A stretch of 64,000 nt of DNA from Aeoliella sp052161615 (GCF_052161615.1 NZ_CP197417.1:5146001-5210000), one strand, 5' to 3'. Numbered from the stretch's first letter, positions 1 to 9,136 are shown. Program-made: numbers and translations. Notes: generated from the letters alone by a model not told the origin.

Positions 1-1
1 T

Positions 2-2005
2 AAGGACGGCTTTCGGTTGTCGCTGTTTGGCTTCGACCCCGCCGGCGACTACGAACGACTCACCCGCGAAATGTCGACTCGCCGCATCAACCGCGCGCTG
101 CCGGACGATAGCCTGCTGCTGGTGAAGGCCGTGGGAAGTGTTCCGCACACTGGCGGCAAGCTCTTTGAGCACGACACGGTGTATTACGACAAACTGCGTG
201 ACTGGATCGAAGCGGGTGTGCCGAATGATCTGAGTGGCGCGCCGACCGTCGACCGCGTCGAGTTCTTTCCGCCGCGCGTGGTGCTCGAGGGAACCGGTAC
301 GCAGCAGCGTTTCGTGGCGATCGCCCACTACAGCGATGGCTCGACACGCGACGTGACGAACCTCGCCGTCTTTAGTTCGAACAACGACTCGGTGGCAAAG
401 CTTGATCCATCGGCCGTCGCCACCACCGGCATGCGGGGCGAGGCGTTCGTGATGGCCCGTTTCGATACGCACACCGTGGGCAGCCAGGTGATTGTGCTAC
501 CCGAAGGTTTGGAATACGAACCCTCCGACACCCCACCGGCAAACTACATCGACGAAATGGTGAACGCCAAGCTAGGCGACCTGCGGATCGAACCAAGCGA
601 GCGGTCGACCGACGCCGAGTTCCTCCGTCGAGTGACGATCGACACGATTGGCATGCTGCCGACGCCGTCTGAAGTCGAACAGTTCGCCGCCGACACGTCG
701 CCCGACAAGCGTGCGAAGAAGATCGACGAGCTGCTCGAGCGGGAGGAGTTTTCGCAAATTTGGGGCATGAAGTGGGCCGAGCTGGTGCTGGTTCGCACCG
801 ACGGCAACTTGGTCGACTACAAGGCGATGTTTTTGTACTCGGAATGGCTGAAGGAACAGATGGAAGCTGGCGTGCCTCTCGACCAGATGTTCCGCGAGCT
901 GATTGGTGCCAACGGCAGCGCGTTCGAGCAACCCGCGGTGAACTTCTACTTGGTGGAGCAGGACCCCAACAAGCTATCAGAGAACGTCGCGCAGTCGTTC
1001 CTTGGGATTCGTATGCAGTGTACCCAGTGCCACAACCATCCGTTCGACCGCTGGACGATGAACGACTACTACGGCTTCTCGGCGTTCTTCTCGCAGATCG
1101 CGCGGAAGCGTGGCAGCGACGAGCGCGAGTGGTTTGTATTCAATCGCGGTAGTGGCGAGTCGACCCATCCGGTGACGGGACAGGCGATGCCGCCGAAGTT
1201 CCTGGGGGGCGAACTGCCCGACACGAAGAAGAAGGATCGCCGCGAGGTGGTGGCCGAGTGGGTGACCAGCGAGGAGAATCCGTGGTTCGCCCCCAGCATC
1301 GCCAATCGCGTGTGGGCGCACTACATGGGGCGCGGCATCGTCGAGCCGGTGGACGATTTCCGAGTGAGCAACCCCGCGTCGAACCCCGAGTTGCTCGCCG
1401 CGATTGGCGACCACTTGATCGAGTACAAGTACGACCTGCGACAGTTGGTACGTGACATTTGCAACTCGAACGCCTACCAACGATCGACCGTCGCCAATCC
1501 GTCGAACGAAACCGACACCGCCAACTTCGCCCGCGCCGCGACACGACGCATGCCTGCCGAAACGCTGCTCGACTGTGTTTGCCAAGTCACTCAGTCGCCC
1601 GAGAAACTGCCCGGCTTGCCACTCGGTTCGCGAGCGGTGGAAATTGCTGATGGGCGGGCGAGCAATTACTTCCTTAGCACGTTCGGCCGAGCCCAGCGAG
1701 ATTCGGTTTGTGCATGCGAAGTGCACAGCGAGCCGACGCTCTCGCAGGCGCTCCACCTGCTGAACGGCGGCACGGTTCATGACAAGATTCGTAACGGCAA
1801 GCTGGTCGAGCAGTTGCTCGAAGCGGGGAACACGCCCCAGCAGGTTGTCGACGAGATCTACCAGCGGTGCCTAGCTCGCAAACCCACGGACGAAGAACGC
1901 GAGCAACTTGCCGCGGTGCTGGGCGAGAATCCCAAGCCTGTGGCCGAACTAGAAGACGTGTTCTGGGCGGTGCTGAATAGTCGCGAGTTCTTGTTTAACC
2001 ACTAA
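2..2005 (+). CDS. DUF1549/DUF1553 (PSD1-type) protein, 5' end cut by window edge
   Basis: The reading frame is open to the window edge, so the N-terminus (normally a signal peptide and cytochrome-like PSCyt1 domain) is missing; the first in-window start-like codon is TTG at 17. The order seen is the tail of a PSCyt1-like segment (GYDP-type motif seen as GFDPAGDY), a bacterial Ig-like (BIG2) domain at about residues 80-165, DUF1549 at about 175-370 and DUF1553 at about 410-650. A CTQCH motif inside DUF1549 fits covalent haem attachment. This family is hugely expanded in planctomycetes and is predicted to be exported; its reaction is unknown. The next gene starts within about 75 bases on the same strand and is also a cytochrome-type protein, so the two probably form a transcription unit. 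Confidence 0.9.
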   Translation, partial: KDGFRLSLFGFDPAGDYERLTREMSTRRINRALPDDSLLLVKAVGSVPHTGGKLFEHDTVYYDKLRDWIEAGVPNDLSGAPTVDRVEFFPPRVVLEGTGTQQRFVAIAHYSDGSTRDVTNLAVFSSNNDSVAKLDPSAVATTGMRGEAFVMARFDTHTVGSQVIVLPEGLEYEPSDTPPANYIDEMVNAKLGDLRIEPSERSTDAEFLRRVTIDTIGMLPTPSEVEQFAADTSPDKRAKKIDELLEREEFSQIWGMKWAELVLVRTDGNLVDYKAMFLYSEWLKEQMEAGVPLDQMFRELIGANGSAFEQPAVNFYLVEQDPNKLSENVAQSFLGIRMQCTQCHNHPFDRWTMNDYYGFSAFFSQIARKRGSDEREWFVFNRGSGESTHPVTGQAMPPKFLGGELPDTKKKDRREVVAEWVTSEENPWFAPSIANRVWAHYMGRGIVEPVDDFRVSNPASNPELLAAIGDHLIEYKYDLRQLVRDICNSNAYQRSTVANPSNETDTANFARAATRRMPAETLLDCVCQVTQSPEKLPGLPLGSRAVEIADGRASNYFLSTFGRAQRDSVCACEVHSEPTLSQALHLLNGGTVHDKIRNGKLVEQLLEAGNTPQQVVDEIYQRCLARKPTDEEREQLAAVLGENPKPVAELEDVFWAVLNSREFLFNH

Positions 2006-2058
2006 AGCTAGCTGGCGTGCGTACGTTTACTCGAATGTCTACGTTGATTGGTGACGCA

Positions 2059-4497
2059 ATGCGGAAGTCGGAATGCGAAATGCGGAATGACGCGCTAGGC
2101 GGATGGAAGGCGATCGCGGTGGCGATCGGAACTGCTTTCATGGCAGCCACCCCTTCGTTCGCCGAGATGCCGGAGAAGGTGACGTTCGACGATCACGTAG
2201 CGCCCATCTTTCGCGAGCATTGCCTCGCGTGTCACGACTCGGGGGGACGTAGTGCCGACTTGTCGCTGGAGACGTTCGCCGACGCGATGACCGGCGGCGC
2301 GAGCGGCAAGGTGCTGGAACCGGGCTCTGGTGATGGTTCGCGGCTTTACCAGCTGATGGCGCACATCGACGAGCCGATCATGCCACCGGGGCAAGACAAA
2401 CTGCCCGACGATCAGCTCGCGCTGGTCAAAGCGTGGATCGATGGCGGGCTTCTGGAGAATGCCGGTTCGAAGGCGATGAAGTCGTCGAAGCCGGCGGTCG
2501 CGGCGTTTGTGCCCTCGGCCGACAACCGCCCCGCTGGCGAGCCCGCCATGCCGGGTGGATTCTTCCGCGAGCCGATTGTCCGCGCACCGTATGCCGGTGC
2601 CGTGAACAACGTGGCGGCCAGCCCCTGGGCACCGCTCGTTGCGATGACGGGGCAGCGACAAGTGCTGCTCTACCACGCCGACACGCGTGAACTGCTGGCT
2701 GTGGTGCCATTCGTGGTGGGCACGCCCGAAGTGGTTCGCTTCAGCCGCAACGGCGATCTGCTGCTGGTGGCCGGAGGACGTGGCGCCGCTGTAGGCGTCG
2801 CGCACCTGTGGGACATCAAGACGGGCGAACGCATTTCGGAGCTCGGCGATGAGCTCGACACAGTGCTCGCCGCAGACATCGTAGCCGACCATTCGCTCGT
2901 TGCGCTCGGCGGTCCTCGCAAGCGAGTGCAAGTGCTGCGCACGGCGGACGGATCGCTCGCTTACAGCATCACGAAACACACCGACTGGATCACGGCATTA
3001 GAGTTCAGTCCCGATGGAAAGTACCTGGCGATCGCCGATCGCTCGGGCAACGGCACTGTTTGGGAAGCAGCTACCGGACGGACCGTGTCGGCACTCACGG
3101 GTCACAAAGTGGCGATCACGTCCATGAGCTGGCGAGGCGACTCGCAACTACTCGCCACTTCGAGTGACGATGGTGAAATTCGCACTTGGCAGCCCTCGGG
3201 CGCCGCGATCAAGCAGTGGAACGTCGGCTCCGGAATTCTCGACGTGGCGTTCACCAAGGACGGCCGGCTAGTGAGCATCGGTCGCGACCGTGCCGCGAGG
3301 CTTTGGAACACGGATGGCCAGGAACAACGCCGGCTCGGCCAAGGCGACGACATCGGGCTCTCCATCGCCACGACCCACGACGACTCGCACGCGGTGTTCA
3401 GCGATTGGACCGGCGCCGTGCGAGTGGCGAAGCTGGAAGACGGTGCCGAAGTGGGCCGGCTCGATGGCAATCCGCCGACCATCGCGATGCGCGTGGAGAC
3501 GGCGAAGGGCGAACTGGCAGCGATCGCGCCGACGATTGCCCCGGCAGAACAATCCCTCGCCGCCGCTATGACGACGCTTGAAAACGCCACGGCCGCCGTG
3601 GAGAAGCATAAGGCCGACAAGGCCGCAGCAGCAGACGCCCTGGCGAAGCTCGAGCAATCGCAGCGTGACTTCACCGCGCAGTTCGAAGCTCGCCGCAAAG
3701 AACTCGAAGAACTCGACAAGGCCATCGCCACGGTCGCCGGCGAGCAACAGTCAGCCGAGTCGCGGCTTGGCGAACTAAAGCAGCAACTCGCATCGGTGGG
3801 GAATCAAGAAGGTGAAGAGGCGGACGACAAAAAAGTCGCCGAGCTGAACGCTCAGATCACCGAGCATGAGTCGGCGCTCGAAGGGATCTTGGCTCGCCGG
3901 CAAGAATCGGAATCGAAACGCCCGACTGCTGACAAGGCGCAGCAGGAAACGAAACAGCAAGTCGATGCCCTCACCGGACCAATGAACCAGCACCGCGAGG
4001 CGCTCGCCCAACTCGAAGCGGCAGAGAAGAATCTGCCGGACCTTTCCGGCCTCGTCACCGAACGAGATCGCTTGCAGGGCGAGCTCAATACCAAACGCCA
4101 GCAGCAGGCCGATGCCGAGGCCCGGATTGCCTCGCTCGAAGCCGAACTCTCCGCGTACGCCGCGGCGCAAGGAGAGTTCGAGTCGCGGCTGGCCAGCGAG
4201 TCGCAAGCCACTGAAGCCAAGTCTGCTGAACTCGCCAAGGTCGAAGAGCAGCTAGCGGGCGAGATGGCCAAAGTCGCCGAGGTGTCTAAGGAGCTCGAAG
4301 CGCTCGAGGCACAACTGGAAGCTCTGCAAGCGAAACGCCGGGAGCTGTCGAGCGTGGCGGAAACATCGAAGACCGCGGCCGACACGTTGAGCGCCGAGGT
4401 GGCGGAACTTGCGAGCAAGAAGGCGAAAATCGAGAAGGCGGTGTCCGACTTCCGAGCTGCCGCGGAGCTGCGCCAGCAATTCGCCGAGGAGAAGTGA
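2059..4497 (+). CDS. Secreted c-type cytochrome domain protein with WD40 repeats and long coiled coil
   Basis: The frame opens at GTG 2017, but ATGs at 2035, 2059 and 2080 lie nearer the hydrophobic export signal; I chose 2059, with 2080 equally possible. After the signal (ending at an FAE-type site) comes a Planctomycete cytochrome C domain with CLACH as haem motif, then a WD40 beta-propeller over about residues 190-470 and a coiled coil of Glu/Lys/Ala-rich heptads to the C-terminus, about 320 residues long. WD40-linked cytochrome proteins are common beside PSD1 proteins in planctomycetes. The long coiled coil is less usual and suggests a filamentous or scaffold-like extension. Function is unknown; export and haem binding are inferred from motifs. 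Confidence 0.85.
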   Translation: MRKSECEMRNDALGGWKAIAVAIGTAFMAATPSFAEMPEKVTFDDHVAPIFREHCLACHDSGGRSADLSLETFADAMTGGASGKVLEPGSGDGSRLYQLMAHIDEPIMPPGQDKLPDDQLALVKAWIDGGLLENAGSKAMKSSKPAVAAFVPSADNRPAGEPAMPGGFFREPIVRAPYAGAVNNVAASPWAPLVAMTGQRQVLLYHADTRELLAVVPFVVGTPEVVRFSRNGDLLLVAGGRGAAVGVAHLWDIKTGERISELGDELDTVLAADIVADHSLVALGGPRKRVQVLRTADGSLAYSITKHTDWITALEFSPDGKYLAIADRSGNGTVWEAATGRTVSALTGHKVAITSMSWRGDSQLLATSSDDGEIRTWQPSGAAIKQWNVGSGILDVAFTKDGRLVSIGRDRAARLWNTDGQEQRRLGQGDDIGLSIATTHDDSHAVFSDWTGAVRVAKLEDGAEVGRLDGNPPTIAMRVETAKGELAAIAPTIAPAEQSLAAAMTTLENATAAVEKHKADKAAAADALAKLEQSQRDFTAQFEARRKELEELDKAIATVAGEQQSAESRLGELKQQLASVGNQEGEEADDKKVAELNAQITEHESALEGILARRQESESKRPTADKAQQETKQQVDALTGPMNQHREALAQLEAAEKNLPDLSGLVTERDRLQGELNTKRQQQADAEARIASLEAELSAYAAAQGEFESRLASESQATEAKSAELAKVEEQLAGEMAKVAEVSKELEALEAQLEALQAKRRELSSVAETSKTAADTLSAEVAELASKKAKIEKAVSDFRAAAELRQQFAEEK

Positions 4498-4548
4498 CGA
4501 TTGCGGGGGCGATTGACGCTCGGGACCTGGGTGTCATACTTGTTGGTA

Positions 4549-4659
4549 GCGACGACAAGCGAGAGGCCCCTGCAATGGGGGCCTTGCGAACCTGGTCAGG
4601 GTGGAAACGCAGCAGCCATAAGCTTGTGCTTCTTTGTGTGGGGGTCTCTCGTTCGTCGC
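4549..4659 (+). ncRNA. ffs: Signal recognition particle RNA, small bacterial type
   Basis: The conserved SRP domain IV core is visible: GGTCAGG at about 4594-4600, a GGAA tetraloop at 4603-4606 and GCAGCAG at 4609-4615. The ends pair as a long stem: GCGACGA at 4549-4555 and GCGAGAG at 4559-4565 pair with the region 4645-4659, and GGCCCC pairs with GGGG around 4641. The total is about 111 nt, typical of the 4.5S-type RNA. It lies 100 bases upstream of dnaX, an arrangement seen in many bacteria. It partners Ffh in co-translational membrane targeting. Exact ends may differ by a few bases. Confidence 0.92.
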
Positions 4660-4759
4660 CGCTTTCTTACACTGGCTCCTCCCGGCCGCCTCCAGCTAAC
4701 CGCGAGGCGGCCGATCGCGAGGCATACGCACCTTTCCGACGTCACTCGCAGGACCCGTC

Positions 4760-6565
4760 ATGGCCGACACCGACACGCCCACCGAGCGGTCCGAAGGTCA
4801 TGTCGAGGCCTACCAAGTGGTGGCCCGCCGGTACAGGCCGCAGGCGTTCAGCGAGCTGATTGGCCAGGAGCACGTCGCCAAGGCCCTGACCCAGGCGATC
4901 AACAGCAACCGCGTGGGGCACGCCTACTTGTTCACCGGTGCTCGCGGAGTGGGCAAGACCTCGGCAGCCCGCGTGCTCGCCAAGGCGCTGAACTGCGTCC
5001 ATGGTCCCACGCCCACGCCGTGTAACGAGTGCGATGTCTGTCTCGGTATTATCTCAGGCGACGACGTCGATAACATCGAGATCGACGCCGCGAGCAACAC
5101 GGGTGTCGACAACATCCGCGATTTGCGACAGAACGCTAGCGTCCGCGCGAGTCGCTGCCGGTACAAGATCTACATCATCGACGAAGTTCACATGCTGTCG
5201 AAGAGCGCGTTTAACGCGCTCCTCAAGACGCTGGAAGAACCGCCGGAGCACGTGAAGTTTATCTTCGCGACCACTGAGCCCGAAAAGATCCCGATCACCA
5301 TCTTGTCGCGGTGCCAGAGGTTCGACTTCGCCGGCATCGAATCGTCGGCCATTGCCAAGCGACTGTCACAGATTGCGAACTCCGAGAACGTCGAGATCGA
5401 CGACGAAGCGCTCGCCGTGCTTTCAATTCGCGCTGCTGGCTCGATGCGTGACAGCCAGTCGCTGCTTGAGCAACTGCTGGCGTCGGGTGGCAAGAAGATC
5501 ACGGCGTCTGATGTTTACACGCTCTTAGGTGTCGCACCGGGCGAGCGGATTGGGGGGCTGGTCGAGTCGATCGTCTCCCGTAACGCGGCGGCAGCCATTG
5601 CGAGTCTCGACGAAGCCATCGCCGGTGGTGCGGATGTCGGACAACTTGTCGACCAGTTGCTCGGATACTTCCGCGACGTGATGGCGATCGTGGTTGGCTG
5701 CGATACTTCGCAGCTTCGTTACGTGCTCCCCAGCCAGTACGAACAAACGCGCGATCTGGGTTCGCGCCTCGGCGTGCATACGGTGCTCGCCATGATTCAA
5801 GTGCTCGACCACACGTCCTCGCGGATGCGTGGCAGCTTGCACACACGGACGCTCGCCGAGATGGCGGTGGTGCGACTCGCGCACCTCGACGATCTCGACA
5901 ACCTGGCCGCCGTTGTCACCGAGCTTCGCACGAATACCCCCGCCCCTGGCGATGCGGGCGTAAAAAAAAACATTAGCCCCCCGCCGGTAGCGGCACCGCC
6001 AGTTTCGCTTGCTTCGTCGCTCGCCCCGCCCCCTGCACCTCGTGCGGCGACACCAGCGGCCGTGGACGCACCGTCCAATCTGGGTAATCGCGCTTCGCAC
6101 CGCGTGGATCCCTCCGCTGCACCAACGCGCGCCGCCCAGGTGACGCTCACCGACGACTCGGTCAAGCAAGCTTGGAAGCAGGTCGTCGCCAACCTAGGCG
6201 GAATGCTTGAGCACCAAGCAGAAGTGGCACGAGATGTTCGCCTTGCGAGCGATGGCAGCGTAGTGGTGACCTTCGCGGCGAGCGATCAGTTCTCACGCGA
6301 CATGTGCGACAGCCCCAACAATCGGCCAACGCTCGAACGAGCGTTAGCCCAACATCTTGGTCGCGGCGTGTCGCTAAAGTTTGCTATCGACCAAAGCGTC
6401 GCGGTCGACACGCCCACCACCGCTGCTGCACCATCGCGACCCGTGTCGCAACGTCAGCTGCAGAGCGAAGTGGCCGAGCGCCCGTTCGTTGCGAAAGCCG
6501 TTGAATTGTTCGCCGCCGATCCGAACCGACTGAGAGTGGTCCCGCCACGGCAACCGCGAAAGTAG
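4760..6565 (+). CDS. dnaX: DNA polymerase III subunit gamma/tau
   Basis: The clamp-loader ATPase of the replisome. The N-terminal AAA+ module has Walker A GARGVGKT at residues 60-67, a four-Cys zinc site (C79, C88, C91, C94), Walker B with DEVH near residue 140, and a sensor SRC motif. Domain III extends to about residue 385; a Pro/Ala-rich linker and a tau-specific C-terminal region follow, for 601 residues in all. The ATG start at 4760 follows the SRP RNA. Codons 402-404 lie in a run of nine A residues where slippage in either direction gives a stop almost at once, predicting a gamma form of about 405-409 residues (see findings). ybaB/ebfC lies downstream, the usual dnaX-ybaB pairing, but no recR follows. 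Confidence 0.96.
   Translation: MADTDTPTERSEGHVEAYQVVARRYRPQAFSELIGQEHVAKALTQAINSNRVGHAYLFTGARGVGKTSAARVLAKALNCVHGPTPTPCNECDVCLGIISGDDVDNIEIDAASNTGVDNIRDLRQNASVRASRCRYKIYIIDEVHMLSKSAFNALLKTLEEPPEHVKFIFATTEPEKIPITILSRCQRFDFAGIESSAIAKRLSQIANSENVEIDDEALAVLSIRAAGSMRDSQSLLEQLLASGGKKITASDVYTLLGVAPGERIGGLVESIVSRNAAAAIASLDEAIAGGADVGQLVDQLLGYFRDVMAIVVGCDTSQLRYVLPSQYEQTRDLGSRLGVHTVLAMIQVLDHTSSRMRGSLHTRTLAEMAVVRLAHLDDLDNLAAVVTELRTNTPAPGDAGVKKNISPPPVAAPPVSLASSLAPPPAPRAATPAAVDAPSNLGNRASHRVDPSAAPTRAAQVTLTDDSVKQAWKQVVANLGGMLEHQAEVARDVRLASDGSVVVTFAASDQFSRDMCDSPNNRPTLERALAQHLGRGVSLKFAIDQSVAVDTPTTAAAPSRPVSQRQLQSEVAERPFVAKAVELFAADPNRLRVVPPRQPRK
5962..5994 (+). promoter_or_regulatory. Candidate slippage site in dnaX for making the gamma form
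   Basis: Nine consecutive A residues occupy 5962-5970 in the frame gtA AAA AAA AAc. A -1 slip continues as Lys-His-stop (TAG at 5974), and a +1 slip reaches TAG at 5988. A small GC hairpin, GCCG-GTAG-CGGC, lies at 5983-5994. In Thermus a similar A9 run yields gamma by transcriptional slippage, and in E. coli an A6G site yields it by ribosomal frameshifting. Function here is inferred from this layout. Confidence 0.6.
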
Positions 6566-6577
6566 TTGGTTAGTCAT

Positions 6578-6725
6578 GTAGGCCGTATCAAGCTCCGCGC
6601 CGCGTGCGGCAAATCACGCCCCGCCTCAGGACAAATTAAGCAACTTCCCGCTATGCTGATCGGCAGAGCAGAAAAACCCGCAACGCTGTAATCGCCGGAT
6701 CGGCGCTCCGCTTGATCCGGCCTAC
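6578..6725. repeat. Inverted pair of family B intergenic repeats
   Basis: A copy reading GTAGGCCG-TATCAAGC-TCCGCGCCG lies at 6578-6610, and an inverted relative (GTAGGCCGGATCAAGCGGAG when read on the minus strand) lies at 6694-6725. The two could pair across the dnaX-ybaB spacer. The same family occurs as another inverted pair at 41531-41563 and 41804-41834. It resembles REP-type palindromic elements; no coding capacity was seen. Confidence 0.7.
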
Positions 6726-6761
6726 TGCCATACTTCAGCAAACATCGACACGGAGCCCGAT

Positions 6762-7133
6762 ATGCTAAAAGGACTTGGACAACTCGCGAACATCGGCAAC
6801 CTGATGAAGCAGGCGCAGGAGATGAATGCCAAGATGCAAGGGCTCACCGAACAGCTCAAGGCAAAGCGAGTCACCGGAGCGGCGGGGGGTGGGCTGGTGG
6901 AGGTCGACGTGAACGGTCTGGGCGAGGTACTAGCCGTGCGGCTCGACGAAGGACTTGTGGCAAAGGGGGACCGCGAGATGCTCGAAGACTTGCTCCCGAG
7001 TGCGTTCAACGCGGCGAAGGCGAAGGCCCAAGAGCTGCACCAGCAAGCGATCGCCGAAATGACGGGCGACCTCAACCTGCCAGGCCTCGGCGACATGCTG
7101 GGGGGGATGGGTGGCCAGCCGCCGACGCCGTAA
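6762..7133 (+). CDS. YbaB/EbfC family nucleoid-associated protein
   Basis: A 123-residue protein, close to the usual 105-120. The N-terminal helix (LGNI-type segment LANIGNLMKQAQEMNAKMQ) and the central VTGAAGGGLVEVDVNGLGEV segment are typical of the family. Members form dimers shaped like tweezers that bind DNA without strong sequence preference. ATG 6762 is preceded by GGAG at suitable spacing. The position after dnaX is conserved in many bacteria; the usual next partner recR is absent here. Confidence 0.93.
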   Translation: MLKGLGQLANIGNLMKQAQEMNAKMQGLTEQLKAKRVTGAAGGGLVEVDVNGLGEVLAVRLDEGLVAKGDREMLEDLLPSAFNAAKAKAQELHQQAIAEMTGDLNLPGLGDMLGGMGGQPPTP

Positions 7134-7432
7134 GGCATCCGGTTTCGGCCGGCGCTTCAGCTAGCAAGCGGCGAACCTCACAGCGATGCGTTGCAATTGC
7201 CGAAGTAAGCGTACGGTCCACCGATGGCGATCCGCCAGTTGCGGAATATTCCAATTGTCCGGCCGGTGACAATTTTCGTGATCTGTACCCATCGGCTAGC
7301 GAAAGTCGCTAGAATGGGAGCAAGCCAAAATGCTGGCCTCTAGCACTTCTCTTGCAACTTCGCGCCGCTGCGCGGAGCAGTGGGGCCGCGTCGCTGCATG
7401 GCCCTCACCAAAAATGCTAAGCTTGGCTGTTG

Positions 7433-7448
7433 TGGCACGCAATGTGCC
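7433..7448 (+). promoter_or_regulatory. Possible sigma-54 -24/-12 element or 5-bp inverted repeat
   Basis: TGGCAC is followed after five bases by GTGCC. The -24 half is a perfect sigma-54 match; the -12 half keeps the TGC but not the leading T. The same bases form an inverted repeat GGCAC-N5-GTGCC, so a protein operator is an equal reading. It lies about 145 bases upstream of rpoN. Confidence 0.3.
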
Positions 7449-7457
7449 GCCAATGGT

Positions 7458-7487
7458 TTGACCCTCGGCACTTCAGGGCGGTATGCT
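7458..7487 (+). promoter_or_regulatory. Candidate sigma-70-type promoter of rpoN
   Basis: TTGACC at 7458-7463 and TATGCT at 7482-7487 are separated by 18 bases. The predicted transcript start near 7494 leaves a leader of about 97 nt before rpoN. Confidence 0.5.
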
Positions 7488-7591
7488 AAGAGCAGCTGGA
7501 CGAATGGGTGCCAGCGCCTTGTTCAATCAATGCTCGTCGTGATGTGCGGTTCGCGCGAGTTCCTCTCGATAAGCGGTACACGGTTACTTTC

Positions 7592-9136
7592 ATGCGTCTT
7601 TCGCTCGGACAACAGATGCAACTGGCTCAGAAGCAGGTGCTTGCACCGCGGATGATCCAGTCGATGGAAATCTTGCAGTTGCCCATCATGGCACTCCAAG
7701 AACGCATCGAGCAGGAAATGGAAGACAATCCAACGCTCGAGCAAGCCGACCTCTCGGACGGGGTCGACATGGACGACGAGAAGGTCGGGCTCGATGACTT
7801 CGATGTCGAGAATCCCAACGCCCCCAGCGAGTCGGAAAAGGAACTGGTTGTTGACGAGGCGCACAACAACGAGGACGACTTCGAGCGGCTGCTGAACATG
7901 GCCGATAACATGCCGGACGACTACGAAGAGCGTAGCCGTCCGTCGCGTGATCAAATCGAGTCGGAAGGTGATCGCCAGCACGACGCGATGGCGAACATTT
8001 CGGCCCGACCCGAGTCGCTGGCCGACTACTTACACCATCAGTTGAGCTGGTTCGAAATCGAGCCCGATGTCCGCCAGATGGCGGAGCGAATTGTCTACAG
8101 CCTCGACAGCAATGGCTACCTGAAGACGCCGCTCAGCGAGATCATTCCCCCGATCACGAGCGATCTGAACGGCAATGCCGAGCAGTTCCGCGCCGAACAA
8201 CTGGCACTCGCCGAGAAGGCCTTGGGCGTTGTGCAATCGCTCGATCCGCCAGGCGTCGGAGCGCGGAGTTTGCGCGAATGCCTATTGCTTCAGCTTTCGC
8301 CCAAGATGCCTCACTATGAGGAACTGCGGACGCTAATCGCCGATCATCTGGAAGACCTCGAAAACAATCGCCTGCCCCTGATCTCGAAGAAGACCGGCTT
8401 CACCATCGAGTTCATCAACCAACTCTGGGCCGAGCTACGCAAGCTCAAGCCAAAGCCCGGTGCTGACTATGGCGATGTGAATGTACCGAGCGTGACGCCC
8501 GACGTGTTCGTCGAGCTGGGTGAAGATGGCAAGTACCACGTGCGACTCGAGGATAGCCAAATCCCGTCGCTTTCGATCAGCCCTTACCATCGCAAATTGC
8601 TGCAACAGGCCGCGGTGAGCAAAGACGTCGAGACCCGCGAGTACATCAAGAAGAAGATCAACGCCGCGCAGTGGCTGATCGATGCCATCGAACAACGTCG
8701 GGGCACGATCTCGCGCGTATCGCAAGCGATTGTCGATCATCAAACGCGGTTCCTCGACGAAGGACCCGAGTTCATCGAGCCTTTGAAGATGCAGCAGATC
8801 GCGGACAAGGTGGGCGTCCACGTGACGACCGTCAGCCGCGCGGTGGACGACAAGTGGATTCAAACCCCGCGGGGCATCTTTCCGCTCAAGCGATTCTTCG
8901 TGGGTGGCACGACCAGCGCCGATGGCGAAGAGGTGGCATGGGATCGCGTCCGGCTGAAGCTCCAGGAAATCGTCGATGGCGAGGATAAGTCTAAGCCGCT
9001 TAGCGACGACGCCCTGGTCGCCGCCCTGGCCGACGCCGGCATAACGGTGGCCCGGCGGACGGTGACCAAGTATCGCAAAGCCATGAACATCCCCAGCAGC
9101 CGGCAACGCCGCGACTGGGCGACCGCCGAGGGTTAG
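7592..9136 (+). CDS. rpoN: RNA polymerase sigma-54 factor
   Basis: The frame extends upstream to 7508, but ATG 7592 gives the canonical sigma-54 N-terminus (MRLSLGQQMQLAQKQVL). Region I is glutamine-rich and activator-interacting, region II is acidic (about residues 50-120), and region III carries the core-binding and DNA-binding parts. The RpoN box (ARRTVTKYRKAM) lies near residue 490 and contacts the -24 element. At 514 residues it is a full-length factor. An NtrC-type activator without a receiver is encoded at 57.0-58.0 kb. rpoN stands alone here, without the hpf/ptsN genes that follow it in proteobacteria. Confidence 0.96.
   Translation: MRLSLGQQMQLAQKQVLAPRMIQSMEILQLPIMALQERIEQEMEDNPTLEQADLSDGVDMDDEKVGLDDFDVENPNAPSESEKELVVDEAHNNEDDFERLLNMADNMPDDYEERSRPSRDQIESEGDRQHDAMANISARPESLADYLHHQLSWFEIEPDVRQMAERIVYSLDSNGYLKTPLSEIIPPITSDLNGNAEQFRAEQLALAEKALGVVQSLDPPGVGARSLRECLLLQLSPKMPHYEELRTLIADHLEDLENNRLPLISKKTGFTIEFINQLWAELRKLKPKPGADYGDVNVPSVTPDVFVELGEDGKYHVRLEDSQIPSLSISPYHRKLLQQAAVSKDVETREYIKKKINAAQWLIDAIEQRRGTISRVSQAIVDHQTRFLDEGPEFIEPLKMQQIADKVGVHVTTVSRAVDDKWIQTPRGIFPLKRFFVGGTTSADGEEVAWDRVRLKLQEIVDGEDKSKPLSDDALVAALADAGITVARRTVTKYRKAMNIPSSRQRRDWATAEG

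Larger units (their letters stand above)
7134..7591. other. 458-base spacer upstream of rpoN
   Basis: No convincing gene was seen here. Short frames lack homology-like character. The segment holds a sigma-70-like promoter at 7458-7487 and a TGGCAC element at 7433-7448; otherwise nothing is recognised. Confidence 0.6.
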
